DNA from: Cymbomonas tetramitiformis | Taxonomy: Eukaryota; Chlorophyta; Pyramimonadophyceae; Pyramimonadales; Pyramimonadaceae | Length of the DNA: 64,000 nucleotides | NCBI GenBank assembly: GCA_001247695.2 | Contig: LGRX02024707.1 | Span: forward strand, 19,305-83,304 | Reading direction: 5' to 3' | Shown: one piece after another, positions 20,201 to 28,502 of the stretch | How positions within the stretch are numbered: the stretch's first letter is position 1 | How the letters are laid out: each line of letters opens with the position of its first letter | Program-made: the position numbers and the translations under genes | Notes under the pieces: generated by a model | Told to the model about the DNA's origin: nothing | The model's database searches: none | Seen by the model: only the letters and a program-made list of their open reading frames with translations

Positions 20201-21369
20201 CAACAGCTGACCAACCAGTCCCAGCCATCCTGAGATTTGAGAGTTGGGTGCTTGGGTCGAGGTCCACGTGTTCAAGTGTTGGGCATCTGCACTTTCCCGT
20301 TCATGCGTTGGTCTCTTGTGGCAGATATCATCGGAATATCTTCTGCACGCCGCTAATTCTGACCCAACGGTTTGGCGGGTGTTGGACGGGGAGGGTGGGG
20401 GCATGGGGAGTGGGGATAGGTTGGGCTGATAGCCTGCGACAAGTTCTCCACATTGCATTGCAGAACTTCGGGATGGGGTACAGTGAGGCGGCGACAACTG
20501 TGTCCAATAGGTTGGCCGACCTGAAGCAGCGTGCATCCGGCCGCAGGTATCTACGAGTCATGGGCGGATTCAATGTTCTGCAAGGCACTTGGAAGTGATG
20601 GGCAGTATCGATCAGCTCCTGGAACGGTGAAGTCGTGGACGGTCTTGATCATCGCTGGGGCCTCTGAAGTGATCGGCGGCGGGCAATCATATTCGGGTCC
20701 CTTTATAGTGATTGGTGCCCTCCAGCTTGTCTCGGACGCTCTGAAATATTGGGCAGTCCGGATCATTTCCAAGGTGAAGTGATGAGGGAGCAGTGGGTGG
20801 TATTGGAATGGCTCCAATATCATGTGTTAATGACAAAGTCGGCACTTGCCCCACTGGGCGCACGCATGGCCTGGCATTAACAGGTCTTCCGCGTACAAAG
20901 TCCCTCCCGGGCTTTCGGAATTTGAGCTCCGGCGCAGCCTTCAACTACTGCCACCAATGGCAAAGTGGACGGTGTGTCGGGGGAGGCTTGTGCCGAGAAC
21001 AGATTGCAGCACAGCAAAGCGAGCATTGATGCGTCCGTTCCACTTTCTTTGTTTGGTAGGGCAGCAAGTCGGGGGCGCGTCAGGTCTGTTCGATTCGGAG
21101 GGTAAGGGTCACTGCTAGTAGCTGAGCCTAACGCGGGCTCATGGCAAGATTGGCTGATGTCACAAGGTTTTTGGCTGTTCAGGGTGGACCTGAAAGTGGA
21201 AGATTCGGAAGGTAGTGAGGCATGCGATAGTCTCACTGAGGAGTTCTCCCTTGATGATTTGCAATCCCGGATATCGGGGGTCAACTCGGCTATGCACCTC
21301 CTTCACATGTTGCTGAATGCAGATGGTGTCATCACAAACCAATCTCAGTTCCACAATGAGCTTCGTTGA
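8295..21369 (+). CDS. MKKS: Group II chaperonin-like gene, best fit BBS6/MKKS (multi-exon, partly resolved)
   Basis: Exon-like pieces on the plus strand follow the order of a TCP-1-type chaperonin. They are an N-terminal HPAVHLL..AAHAQ block (about 8298-8447), an intermediate helix (14881-14986), an apical segment (16118-16284 and 16415-16541), the GG-x-x-E-E segment VLEGGCSEEEL (18492-18593), and a C-terminal equatorial part (20433-20546, 20585-20626, 21060-21101, 21183-21369). Splice phases agree for 16284/16415 and through the last four exons. BBS6 and its relatives BBS10 and BBS12 assist assembly of the BBSome at the ciliary base. Canonical ATPase motifs (GDGTT, GGGATE) are not seen intact, as is usual for the BBS branch. 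GDGT-region exons are not found. Another divergent CCT-like protein is possible. Confidence 0.5.
8298..8447 (+). CDS. Candidate N-terminal exon of the chaperonin-like gene
   Basis: The frame reads SQVERLLEALAHCQQHPAVH followed by LLSTAAHAQARHS. Group II chaperonins have the same layout just before their GDGT motif: a leucine-rich helix, HPA, LL, then A..AQ. Exon borders are not certain, and the expected GDGT continuation was not found. The distance of over 5 kb to the next exon would be one large intron with the 49-bp minisatellite in it. Confidence 0.4.
8761..9212 (+). repeat. 49-bp minisatellite, nine copies
   Basis: Units start at 8761, 8810, 8859, 8908, 8957 (a longer variant), 9018, 9067, 9116 and 9165. 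Each begins CTATGTGGGCTGCCAAGCGG and ends CATGTGCCGCAG. Since 49 is not divisible by three and the unit has no stop, all three plus frames stay open across the array. The resulting long frames (7971-9410 and others) are most likely not proteins. Confidence 0.95.
9213..10857. other. Stretch without a supported gene
   Basis: Only short frames of poor protein character are seen. GATGTGGGT.CGGGG.AGAGAAGG-like words recur three times at 9615-9745. No tRNA, TE domain or convincing exon was found. Confidence 0.4.
10870..10886 (+). promoter_or_regulatory. Two telo-box elements (AAACCCTA)
   Basis: AAACCCTA occurs at 10870-10877 and again at 10879-10886, about 105 bp upstream of the ATG at 10991. A pyrimidine-rich stretch (TCTTCGTCTTCTTCGTTC) follows at 10907-10940. 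In plants telo-boxes near the transcription start mark growth-related promoters. This suggests a promoter for the MYND-encoding reading frame. It is inference from motif and position. Confidence 0.5.
10991..11135 (+). pseudogene. MYND zinc-finger N-terminal segment, split by a frame change
   Basis: From ATG at 10991 the frame gives MPQECLFCEAEAGAC and then stops. One frame over, 11035 onward gives RRCSICKVAKYCSAACQRGH followed by WRIHKPNC. Together they make the full MYND pattern: C-x2-C, C-x2-C, YC, C-x-x-x, CQ, HW, HK and C. MYND fingers bind proline-rich partners and are common in green algal proteins. The two halves need an indel, or a splice I cannot identify, near 11013-11034. Whether this is a live gene, a nested gene in the chaperonin intron, or a relic is open. 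A possible downstream tail is the Ser/Pro-rich frame ending at 11748. Confidence 0.55.
11335..11748 (+). CDS. Ser/Ala/Pro-rich open frame, possible C-terminal part of the MYND gene
   Basis: The last 70 residues (from about 11530: KPMPITASLSLAGKALAHP, then SSTWADASQDTMQSQ, SSPEPREQQ) look like a disordered protein tail and end at a stop at 11746-11748. No domain is recognised. A short GC-rich hairpin (GACACCC-cttgta-GGGTGTC, 11758-11777) follows the stop. It is linked to the MYND exon only by strand and distance. Confidence 0.25.
   Translation: MQSVESCNWGDDIAGGWLRAPRGLGSQTPVMRISCDYASARPLLLETDPHHSQARPPTAARPAHKPMPITASLSLAGKALAHPCEASMDDPAESSTWADASQDTMQSQASTATSDISSPEPREQQVMFAPKQPSPSP
12597..13575 (-). 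pseudogene. Unrecognised minus-strand coding-like relic, frameshifted
   Basis: Successive minus frames contain protein-like stretches: FPDFIAQNLPLQMLWRRV near 13470, RLLAAAGETATFFRVVCPII near 13260, then GPLVERLGQVLQEAGSTWGA and RLEKLIGLSLEVGQRVQLF near 13120-12960, with a proline-rich leader. The frame changes at least twice. The amphipathic helices and Pro-rich leader recall a retroelement Gag, but no domain is identified and the reading could be a coincidence of GC-rich DNA. Confidence 0.25.
14111..14986 (+). CDS. Candidate middle exons of the chaperonin-like gene
   Basis: After the acceptor ...AACGTGCAG (14110) the frame reads AEATRQEKQLAALGIGLAHG and TLPMQLALAMALQQQ, which resembles the chaperonin helix pair after the GDGT motif. 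After TTTAGTGGCAG (14880) it reads ALPSVIAAVQRMLKSSLKAP. This matches the BBS6 segment containing a VRSILTSK-like helix. The 14881-14986 exon ends at a GT in CCAGGG/GTCTGC. A third coding-like stretch (VHADMVDVQDLQQVV, 15004-15050) is in another frame. Borders are tentative. Confidence 0.35.
15285..15575. repeat. 48-50-bp minisatellite, about six copies
   Basis: The unit core is CTCCTGTGACATTGCCAGCC followed by TGTCATCTCCATCCCC. Clear starts are at 15433, 15481 and 15531. It probably lies in an intron of the chaperonin-like gene. Confidence 0.85.
16118..16541 (+). CDS. Apical-domain exons of the chaperonin-like gene
   Basis: The first exon ends at TGCCAG/GTGATC (16284) with KISKVAQQLIQRLRACQ. 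The second runs from GGTGCTGCAG/GCCGAG (16415) to GACGGGAG/GTGAGT (16541) with AELLVASGDVPKDIRRQCAA, then FLVLANLGVRRAAHLAKATG. Joined in phase 0 they give the TCP-1 apical pattern: a hydrophobic strand, 'I..qCaaaG.lvlanlgvr...LAkaTG'. In BBS6 the same place reads 'IHPSLKQFLNMHRIIAIDR...LTKMTG'. This is the strongest chaperonin evidence besides the C-terminus. Confidence 0.6.
16617..16775. repeat. 59-bp tandem repeat, 2.6 copies
   Basis: The unit is GTGGATGGGGCAATTGCCAG followed by AGTGCCCACTGCGGCACTACTCC. It starts at about 16641, 16700 and 16759. It overlaps the 3' end of the DIRS-like relic. Confidence 0.85.
16618..17340 (-). pseudogene. DIRS-type reverse transcriptase / RNase H relic
   Basis: On the minus strand from about 17300 the frames give PVACFYLRELYWVL (RT thumb), then a frameshift, then AWNALKRRLRLSAKSRWNGR and LHTTLLFAEGG, then ELEAIARTVETFL and ALLWCDNQAVVRMLEHF. 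Such a thumb, 'RWNGR.IW', 'EL.Ai...' and 'WCDNQAVV' order is typical of DIRS/Ngaro RNase H. No tyrosine recombinase is seen nearby. The relic sits between chaperonin exons at 16541 and 18492, so it lies in an intron, antisense to the host gene. Confidence 0.6.
18492..18593 (+). CDS. Chaperonin-like exon with GG-x-x-E-E motif
   Basis: It is bounded by CACTTGCAG/GTGCTG and ATGCAG/GTAAGG. The 34 codons read VLEGGCSEEELMTSPHPHAR and then GAAIRSPQFLLRMQ. Chaperonins have V(V/L)pGGGatE at this position, and BBS6 has WALLGGGCTETHL. A possible preceding exon with VQHTVDAVAADP lies at about 18388-18425. Length and phase (0-0) fit a single clean exon. Confidence 0.55.
18780..18912. repeat. Degenerate approximately 40-bp tandem repeat
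   Basis: CGCCCTTGTGACAAGTGTG-like units (GGCGCCCTTCTCACTGGTGC, CACGCGCCCTTGTGAC, GGCATCCTTGTGACAG, GGTGCCTTTGTAACG) recur four times. Confidence 0.6.
19379..19616 (+). CDS. Two further candidate exons on the plus strand, role unassigned
   Basis: 19379-19476 (GGGTCAG/TGGAAG to GTCCAG/GTGCCT) reads VEVRLCSPLARKVQWRAYAG. 19527-19616 (GTCAAG/TGTGAT to CTCCAG/GTGTGT) reads CDVGVKAAMWMDVSFEG and QADDIDQCLQ. Both have good borders and protein-like composition. They lie between chaperonin exons on the same strand, but I could not match them to that fold. They may be an insert in the protein or wrong calls. Confidence 0.35.
20038..20195 (+). CDS. Candidate exon between the GG-x-x-E-E and C-terminal parts
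   Basis: The frame reads MELLCIDALQAAEAEAVAKL and VPDLAVNQDYQLYEPLLLAG, and meets a GT in TTGGCTG/GTACGC. It has coding character and the right strand. Borders and phase to the neighbours are not resolved. Confidence 0.3.
20433..21369 (+). CDS. C-terminal exons of the chaperonin-like gene
   Basis: Four exons join with consistent phases: 20433-20546 (LRQVLHIALQNFGMG, NRLADLKQRASG), 20585-20626 (HLEVMGSIDQLLE), 21060-21101 (SRGRVRSVRFG) and 21183-21369 ending in TGA at 21367. The last exon has FSLDDLQSRISGVNSAMHLL followed by MLLNADGVI. This is the classic chaperonin C-terminus (helix, 'A...a..lL..D.vi'). BBS6 reads [20 protein letters not shown] at this place. Donors GTATCT, GTGAAG and GTAAGG and the phase match 2-2-2 support a real gene. 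Confidence 0.6.
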
Positions 21370-22817
21370 TACGGATTTGCAAAACAGAAACATCAGAAAT
21401 TCAGCCTGTTTTAAGCGCTAGTTGACCATGTTGACCTCTCCGTAAATTATGTGGTAGTAAAAGTGGCTGACTTTGCTAGGCAGCATCTTCTGCCTCACTT
21501 GGACATCCATAATGCAACTCGGGGTTGTAGTTGTGAATGTACATGTAGAGTCGTCAGACACTGCTTGCACTATCAACTTATGCGTCGTATTTCATTTTGA
21601 AAATGCTCGGTAGCGGGATATGTGTAGCATTTTGGGGGTATGATGGCTTTAGATGCGAGGCATTTTAGTTTAGGGGTGGTGATGGGCTGAAATCCGCACT
21701 GGGTCACGGCCGCTGTGGCGATGGGGTCTATCATATTTCACTAATTCGAACGGTGTGGTTTGACACCTATAGATTCTTCAGTCTTGCATATGCTCCGCTC
21801 TTTCTAACGGATATCACTGCAACTACAGCAGCTCATCGGCCATAACTGCATATAACTGCTTTATACTATAGGCGTGTTTTCGTATACCGTATATTCCATG
21901 CATGGTCGAGAGGGAAGTGCGGAACCGATAGTGATCTCGGTTGGATTGTGCCAGTGGCCCCAAGCAGGGTGCGTTGTCATCACTATCGGTTTAGCTCTTC
22001 GCTTCGCGCTGTGTGCTTTCGATATCGATAGAACCGCACCCGATGGTTTCACACGCAGCTAGATGTAGTTCAATGTATATAGCATAATCTACCAGATATC
22101 GTTCAAAACTTAACATCTCGACAATTCGTGTGAGGGCAAATCGAAGGTTCTTCAAATGTCCCAAAATGTGTACAGCTGCGTGTGGAGGGTCAATGTAAAC
22201 AGAAGTTCCGCTGGGCACATTGCCGAAAAGTGCACATATTTGCCTAGGCGAAGGTGCGTAATTTACCGTACTCTCTAAGTATGTATAATTTCAAATCTCT
22301 GTAATAAACTTGCATGTGTGGGGGGTAGCGCTCGAATCCAATGTTCGCTCCACCCCTCCCCCCAGGTATCATCCAGGGATGAGATAAAAGCGCGTAAAAG
22401 CCTACCGTATACCTGTTCCTGATAGTATTGCAAGCGTGTCATTCTAATGTGCGAAATTCAAGCAAACGAGCGAAACACCTTGCAAAAGGCCCTAAAGCAC
22501 CCAGCTCGACGGCATCTGCAATATGGTAGCAAAACCGCAACCGCGAATTCGGCTTCGTCGACTTGGCTCCATGGTATAAACGCTAGGATACCATACCGGT
22601 GCACGGGGGGAAATGCATGCAGTGTGACATGGAACCGGCTTTTACAGAACTTGCTATCCATACTACGTCTCTACGAAAGCCCGAAAATGAACAGTCCTAT
22701 ATCAATGACGCATTTGAGTCACGATATATCACTTCTTTTTAAATCGATGACCATACCATACCGACACGAATTCTGGTTTATCAAGTAACATCAATACATT
22801 TCAATCAATGCACCTCC
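21370..22817. other. Intergenic stretch with one strong inverted repeat
   Basis: AACCGATAGTGAT (21923-21935) pairs perfectly with ATCACTATCGGTT (21979-21991), a 13-bp stem. No gene is supported. This should hold the left border of the MULE, but no copy of its terminal repeat was seen here. Confidence 0.5.
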
Positions 22818-23312
22818 CTAGGATCCTAGATATGGCATAAGCGGACCATTTAGTGGATTGTGGGAATATGTCGCAAATGCGCGCATGCAATAATCGTTTA
22901 CAGCTACAAGTGCCTCAATTAGCCCAGGGAGTATTCGGAGTGCTTGGACTCTAAGAGCTCCATATCCTGGCACGGGCATGTTCACAACTCCGCTGCTTGC
23001 CTGTACTGGCCCCACTGTACCGGGTGCGAGCTTTGGAGGCAGCCACGGTGAGGGCGGTGGCGTTTCACTACCCACCACCATTGACTCAGCTACAGGTTCA
23101 CCAGCAGAGGTGTAGTCTGGCGTAGGGAGCACTGGTGCCTCAGTAGTGGAGAGTGTGGAAGGGGGAGGATGTGATGGGGGCGTGGCAGGCGGAGCTGTGG
23201 TATCATCGAGAGGTACGTCACGGCCGCCGCCGATGTTGGATCGGGCGCCCCCAGCTGGTACAAGCGCCTGCTTCTCAGGCGCATCCTGGTCGAAGGGGTC
23301 CGTCACATCCAC
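22818..23312 (-). CDS. C-terminal exon of the MULE gene (Pro/Thr-rich)
   Basis: The exon follows the acceptor CATCATGTAG/GTGGAT (minus) and opens VDVTDPFDQDAPEKQALVPA. It has a Pro/Thr/Ser-rich middle and a helical end (RVQALRILPGLIEALVAVND), then a stop at 22818. No domain is recognised. The intron before it (23313 to about 23744) carries a 55-bp direct repeat and one copy of the palindrome family. Membership in the MULE gene is inferred from strand and spacing; it might be a separate gene. Confidence 0.4.
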   Translation of the reverse strand: MDVTDPFDQDAPEKQALVPAGGARSNIGGGRDVPLDDTTAPPATPPSHPPPSTLSTTEAPVLPTPDYTSAGEPVAESMVVGSETPPPSPWLPPKLAPGTVGPVQASSGVVNMPVPGYGALRVQALRILPGLIEALVAVNDYCMRAFATYSHNPLNGPLMPYLGS

Positions 23313-23375
23313 CTACATGATGGGACGCGAAGCAAGCATCAGCCTCCACGAAATAACTTGCTACACTCAAGTATA

Positions 23376-23650
23376 CATCTGCTATATTCATGTACACAGT
23401 GTAATTTCAGGTTGCGTATGGATGTCAGACGTATAATAAACTCTACAGGCTATATAGAAGTAATTAACGCGTACGCCGTACACCGACCTAGCATGCAAGA
23501 TATGCATGAGAATGCGACAACGTGTTGCGTGCAAGCTACACGGTTCTGCCAATCGTACACGATTGTCAGAACCGTTGGGGGCCAAATTTCGCACACATCT
23601 GCTATATTCATGTACACAGTGTAATTTCAGGTTGCGTATGGATGTTAGAC
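23376..23650. repeat. 55-bp direct repeat pair in an intron
   Basis: CATCTGCTATATTCATGTAC...GGATGT(C/T)AGAC occurs at 23376-23430 and 23596-23650, 220 bp apart, one mismatch. Confidence 0.9.
23541..23574. repeat. Palindrome of the ACAATCGT-ACGATTGT family inside an intron
   Basis: CGGTTCTGCCAATCGT/ACACGATTGTCAGAACCG is a 34-bp palindrome with two mismatches. It shares its core with the array at 26.6-27.3 kb. Confidence 0.85.
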
Positions 23651-23744
23651 TTCCAGATACATAATACAAATAAGAATTACAAATTGATTGCATCTCCCAG
23701 TGTTCATGTCATAACATGTTTACGTTTGAATTCTAGCTAAGCAA

Positions 23745-24385
23745 CTAGAGATCGAAGTTGTCCTTAATTCCAGGATAATAAGACAGTATTTTGCGAACTT
23801 CTGAGGATAGCAGAGATGGCTCGTGAAGGTATCCCACACTCGTAATGATCGGAATTTCGAATATCTCGGAGTACAGCGCCAAAGGAAATGCTTGCAGGGA
23901 GCTGGTCGGGTCCTGGCCATATCTCGAAAACATGGACACGAACAACGGTATTCTCGTCCAAATTCCAAGAGGTATTCACGGCCATCGGAATCAGGGTGAC
24001 AAACTCGGAAGTTATACACGGTTGCACCACCAGGAACACATTTCCGGATTTGAGTCAGTGCAAGCTTATCGGTCTTAACCATGCCGTGGAGCGCCTTATA
24101 GAAACTCTCTATCTTCTTCGTCATGAAACCCTTGCCACTCGCTTTCACTTTAACACCGTTGCGAAGTCTCTCCTCTACGTCCATCTCCGAATTCACCAGA
24201 TGTCCTCGGGCCTCTTCTGGGGTCACATCCTCATGGGCAACGCAAACACCAAGAGAACAGAAACGAGTCTCCTCACTTTCCAGGATCTTTGTGTCCGGTG
24301 CAACAAGAAGTTTTGGTACACGGTTCGCCCCCCTCAGGCAGTTCAGGCATCGAAACGTGACAACAATACCATGGGTTTTGAGCAC
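23745..24385 (-). pseudogene. SWIM zinc-finger segment of the MULE transposase
   Basis: On the minus strand, helical sequence (KIESFYKALHGMVKTDKLAL) precedes REYRCSCPCFRDMARTRPAP followed by CKHFLW, a CxC...CxH SWIM finger. SWIM fingers lie C-terminal to the DDE core in MuDR-like transposases and bind DNA or protein. Just after the finger the frame must change by one base to reach LYSEIFEIPIITSVGYLHEP and SSEVRKILSYYPGIKDNFDL, so the gene is broken here. Confidence 0.7.
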
Positions 24386-24511
24386 ACTTTCACGAGCAGA
24401 ATATAATCCTCCGGATCGGGGGAGAGGTCTTCACTCCGCGAACTTGACCCTTTCGAAGAGGTACCGATTTTGCTGGGAAATAGTAAGTCAAGCTTCCGAT
24501 GTACCCAACAG

Positions 24512-24934
24512 TCAGCTGCCCTTTCGCGATTGGGATGTCGTGACGAGAACCATTAGACTTCCGTCCATAGCATTTACCGTTACTGTAGTGCCTGCCCGCA
24601 TGACGTGAAGCAGCGAAGGTTGGAAGTCCCCACCAGCTTCCGCGTAAACGCAAACTAAAGCACGCTCCGGACGTGCCGCAGAGGTAGATCTTACCGCCGA
24701 GGTAGGTTTTGCCGCCGAGGTAGGTGGTGGCGCCGAGGTAGGTCTTGCCGCAGAGGTAGGTGGCACCGCCGAGTCAGTGCGCGTCTTCTTGGAGGCGACG
24801 CCTTCCGAGGGAAGTCCCGCAGGGCGTTTGCGCGAAACCCCCCCATGGTTTACCTTATCTGGACGGTGCGTGTCTGTCGCAGGGATGCCGCTCTGTGGAA
24901 GCCATCCTGTCGCGCCAGCACGAACTTTTTGCAT
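24512..24934 (-). CDS. Low-complexity linker ORF of the MULE region
   Basis: It opens MQKVRAGATGWLPQSGIPAT, then contains four to five repeats of a PPTSAARPTSA-type motif and ends with a compact part (LLHVMRAGTTVTVNAMDGSL). That end resembles a stretch near the N-terminus of the 30.7-kb exon (MLLHMRSTEDVQTVELG..). It may be a second ORF of the element or a linker between core and SWIM finger. Function unknown. Confidence 0.35.
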   Translation of the reverse strand: MQKVRAGATGWLPQSGIPATDTHRPDKVNHGGVSRKRPAGLPSEGVASKKTRTDSAVPPTSAARPTSAPPPTSAAKPTSAVRSTSAARPERALVCVYAEAGGDFQPSLLHVMRAGTTVTVNAMDGSLMVLVTTSQSRKGS

Positions 24935-24955
24935 TAATTCGCGACCATCTGCAAA

Positions 24956-25383
24956 CTACTCTGCCTGAGTAAGGACGCCTTTAACCCACTTATCTTCCAA
25001 TGAACGAATACGAGATTGCACGCACAAAAAGTGCTTTGTGGCGTTCTTCCGGTTCATCGCCAGGCAAATTTGTCGAATCTGCATAAGGCTATCGAATTCC
25101 ACCGACTCCAACAAGGTGGAGTAGTATGCCCCCCACGATCTCCACTTCGCGTGCATGCTTTCCGCAAGGCATACAAGCGGTCGTTGGATTGCGGCGGTCA
25201 TGTCTTCGGGTTGATCCTTGAATTGCGTCAGAATGTGCTGCGCGTGCCGTATTTAAAAAAAGAAGTACGCATTCAAACCTGGCTGCTTCGACCTGCCGCA
25301 CTTCTCACCATACCAGGCGAAGATGGCGGTTTCACAGGACACCTTGGCCTCGGGAGTAGAGTGAACCCATCGCAGTAACAGTA
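24956..25383 (-). pseudogene. MULE transposase segment downstream of the nested insertion
   Basis: The minus frame reads LLLLLRWVHSTPEAKVSCET, AIFAWYGEKCG, then a TAA (25253-25255) and, still in the same frame, HAQHILTQFKDQPEDMTAAI, WRSWGAYYSTLLESVEFDSL and so on to a stop at 24956. Because the frame resumes at once after the TAA, that codon is a nonsense change, not an intron. The first residues join those at 28866 when the nested element and one copy of its target duplication are left out. Confidence 0.65.
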
Positions 25384-26204
25384 ACAGGGGAAAGATATCG
25401 GTCCACAATTTGCTCCGTCCGTCCGTCCGTCCAAAAACTCGTCCGTCCAAGATTTGGACGGACCATTTTTTGGACGGACGGACCAAACATTCTTAACATT
25501 CTAAGATTTCGCAAAATAGGGCTCCCATACTTAAGCCCATACTTAAGGAGGGTAACGCGTCGGCCCGCGTCGACGCCTGCGTTTTCACATACTTAAGAAA
25601 ATTTAATTTTTTTCTTCATACTTAAGGAATATACACTGACTCCCCCCTCCCCCCCTAACCAGGGACTCAGGGGGTATAACCCAGTCGTATGCGAGTGTCA
25701 AACGTGCGTCGGAGAGACGAACCCAACGACAGAGCTTGACAATCGTATACGATTGTCAAACGTGAGTCAGGCAGTAACCCTGTGATTTTTTGCATCGGCC
25801 CATGCCCTCCTTGGCAATATTTAAATCGCTTGAGGCCTTTAGGAGGATCATTTCCCATTCTTTCCTAGTCCGGTCTATACGGGCTATATAGAAATTATTA
25901 ATGAACACGCGATACACTGTTTTGACAATCGTGTACGATTGTCAAAACTGTTTCCCAAACGAATTTATTTGTAATTGTTTTGTTGTTAGTAAAAGATTTA
26001 AACCGAACCCCACAACAATAATATGGGGGGGGGCGGGGGGTCCGAACCAGTTTTGAAATCTAACGTAGAGCAAAATGACGGATGTAAAAACTCTGAAATC
26101 AAGCATTCCAAAAAAGGAAATCTGAAATCTAGCGTTGAGCAAAATTAGCAAAATTTGAAAAATGGAAATCTAACGTAGAGCAAAATGACATATGTAGTTC
26201 TCGA

Positions 26205-26530
26205 AAAATAAAATGAATGGGGCAAACCGGTGCTAAATTTTTCGAAGAATGTATGCATGAATAACCTAAAACATAAAATGAATGGGGCAAGACGGTGCTA
26301 AATTTTTCGAAGAATGTTTGCGGGTATAACCCAAAAACAAAATGAATGGGGCAAAACGGTGCTAAATTTTTCGAAGAATGTATGCATGAATAACCAAAAA
26401 ACACAAAAAGAATTGGGGCAAGATGGTGCTAAATTTTTCGAAGAATGTCTGCATGAATAACCCAAAAAATAAAATGAATGGGGCAAAACGGTGCTAATTT
26501 TTTCGAAGAATGTATGCATGAATATTACAT
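26205..26530. repeat. Approximately 65-bp tandem repeat, five copies
   Basis: The unit is AATGAATGGGGCAAAACGGT followed by GCTAAATTTTTCGAAGAATG and TATGCATGAATAACC. It lies inside the nested transposon, left of the palindrome array. Confidence 0.9.
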
Positions 26531-26639
26531 TCCACACATAATATATAGTGAAGTTTAGTCAACTTTGAAATTCGCATCCGATTGTCAAAACCAGCTTTTC
26601 TATAGACTCTGAAAGAATTAGACACACAAAAAAAAACGT

Positions 26640-27285
26640 CGCCAGCTTTGACAATCGTGTACGATTGTCAAACCCAGCTTTTCTACAGACAAGAATTTAA
26701 AAAAAGTCGCCAGCTTTGACAATCGTATACGATTGTCAAAGCTGACTCAAGAGCCGTCGCCAGCTTTGACAATCGTATACGATTGTCAAAGCGCTGAGTG
26801 CGAGCCTGCCGTAGTCGCAAGCTTTGACAATCGTATACGATTGTCAAAGCTGAGTGCGAGCCTGCCGTAGTCGCAAGCTTTGACAATCGTATACGATTGT
26901 CAAAGCTGAGTCCGAGCCTGCCGTAGTCACAAGCTTTGCCAATCGTATACGATTGTCAAAGCTGAGTCCGAGCCTGCCGTAGTCGCAAGCTTTGACAATC
27001 GTATACGATTGTCAAAGCTGAGTCAGAGCCTGCCGTAGTCGCAAGCTTTGACCGGTCCCCTGACTCACGCGTGACAATCGTATACGATTGTGAAGCTTGG
27101 GCGCTAGGTCCGGCCCCCCGGTGACTCACGCGTGACAATCGTATACGATTGTGAAGCTTGGGCGCTAGGTCCGGCCCCCTTTCGTAGTCGCAAGCTTTGA
27201 CAATCGTATACGAATGTCAAAAGCTAGTCCGAGCCTGACGTCGTGGTCAGTTTTGACAATCGTGCACGATTGTCAAAACTGTGTC
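26640..27285. repeat. Array of 26-32-bp palindromes, about twelve copies
   Basis: The core ACAATCGTATACGATTGT, usually extended to TTTG...CAAA and often AGCTTTG...CAAAGCT, occurs at about 26648, 26715, 26765, 26820, 26877, 26933, 26988, 27071, 27132, 27192 and 27250. Spacing is near 56 bp in the regular part (GTCGCAAGC...GAGTCCGAGCCTGCC spacers). The two halves match perfectly in most copies. Further copies lie at 25736, 25918, 28032, 28298, 28384 and 28471. Confidence 0.95.
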
Positions 27286-28241
27286 CGAGCCTGGCGTAGT
27301 CGCTGCCTCAGTGTTTATTCGCACGAGATATCGCAGGATTCGCAGGAAAATCGATGTTACGCCAAAACTTGTCAGACCAGTTCAGAAGTCAATTTATAGC
27401 CTCTACCCGGCTTTGATGCGCATTCACTCCGACATTCGATTGATGCAGTTGTCGTGGAGTTTCCTTGCAATAGAATAGCTAGCAAGTACGAAGCAGACTA
27501 TTGTGACGGATTATAATTTTTATTTTACTTATAACAATAAGACGAGCTTTTTTAAAAAAAATCTCGCCCACTTCCACTACGAGCCCCCCCTCCCCCCTAC
27601 CGACTTGGACTCGAGTTTGGAAATGAAGTCGGGGGCCGGGGGGAGGACTACCAGCTTGTATCTGCAGCTTGTATTATAATAGAGGGTTTTTTTAAAAAAA
27701 ATCTTGCCCTCACTCCTGGTCCCGAAAAAGTGGGTAAGTGGGGAGGGGGGGATACCGACTTCGTGGGATTCCGAGTTTCCGCTTCGAGTGGGGAGGGGAT
27801 TCCATTTTTAAAAATTTTGCTAATTTTCTAGAATTTCTTTTTGCTAATTTTGCTCTACGTTAGATTTCAGATATCAGTTTTGGAATGCTTGATTTCAGAT
27901 TTGTTACATCTCGTCATTTTGCTCTACGTTAGATTTCAAAACTGGTTCGGACCTCCCCCCCCATTATTGTTGTGGGGTTCGGTGTAATTCTTTTACTAAC
28001 AACAAAACAATTACAAAATTCGTTTGGGAAACAGTTCTGACAATCGTGTACGATTGTCAGAACTGTGTATCGCGTGTTCATTAATAATTTATATATAGCC
28101 CGTATAGACCGAAAAACGTAGGCATGGTATGCTAAGGTACCATGAAAAATGATTTTTTATAATGAAAGGAATACTCTATATAGACACGGGATGAGTGTAA
28201 TGATCTACACATCACTGTGACTGTCGCGCATGGCATCATCC

Positions 28242-28502
28242 GTGAATGCCCAAAAAATATGAAACAAAAAATCACAGGGTTACTGCCTGACTCACGTTTG
28301 ACAATCGTATACGATTGTCAAGCTCTGTGTGAATGCCCCAAAAATATGAAACAAAAAATCACAGGGTTACCGCCTGACTCACGTTTGACAATCGTATACG
28401 ATTGTCAAGCTCTGTGTGAATGCCCCAAAAATATGAAACAAAAAATCACAGGGTTACTGCCTGACTCACGTTTGACAATCGTATACGATTGTCAAGCTCT
28501 GT
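28242..28502. repeat. 87-bp tandem repeat, three copies, each with one palindrome
   Basis: Units start near 28242, 28329 and 28416 and include AAAAATATGAAACAAAAAAT and CTGCCTGACTCACG before the palindrome. 87 is divisible by three, so a repeated 29-residue frame appears; it is not a likely protein. Confidence 0.9.

Noticed and set aside
26640..27300. CRISPR-like array (short repeats with regular spacing)
   Set aside because: The genome is eukaryotic, the repeats are palindromes with near-constant spacers, and no cas genes are present.
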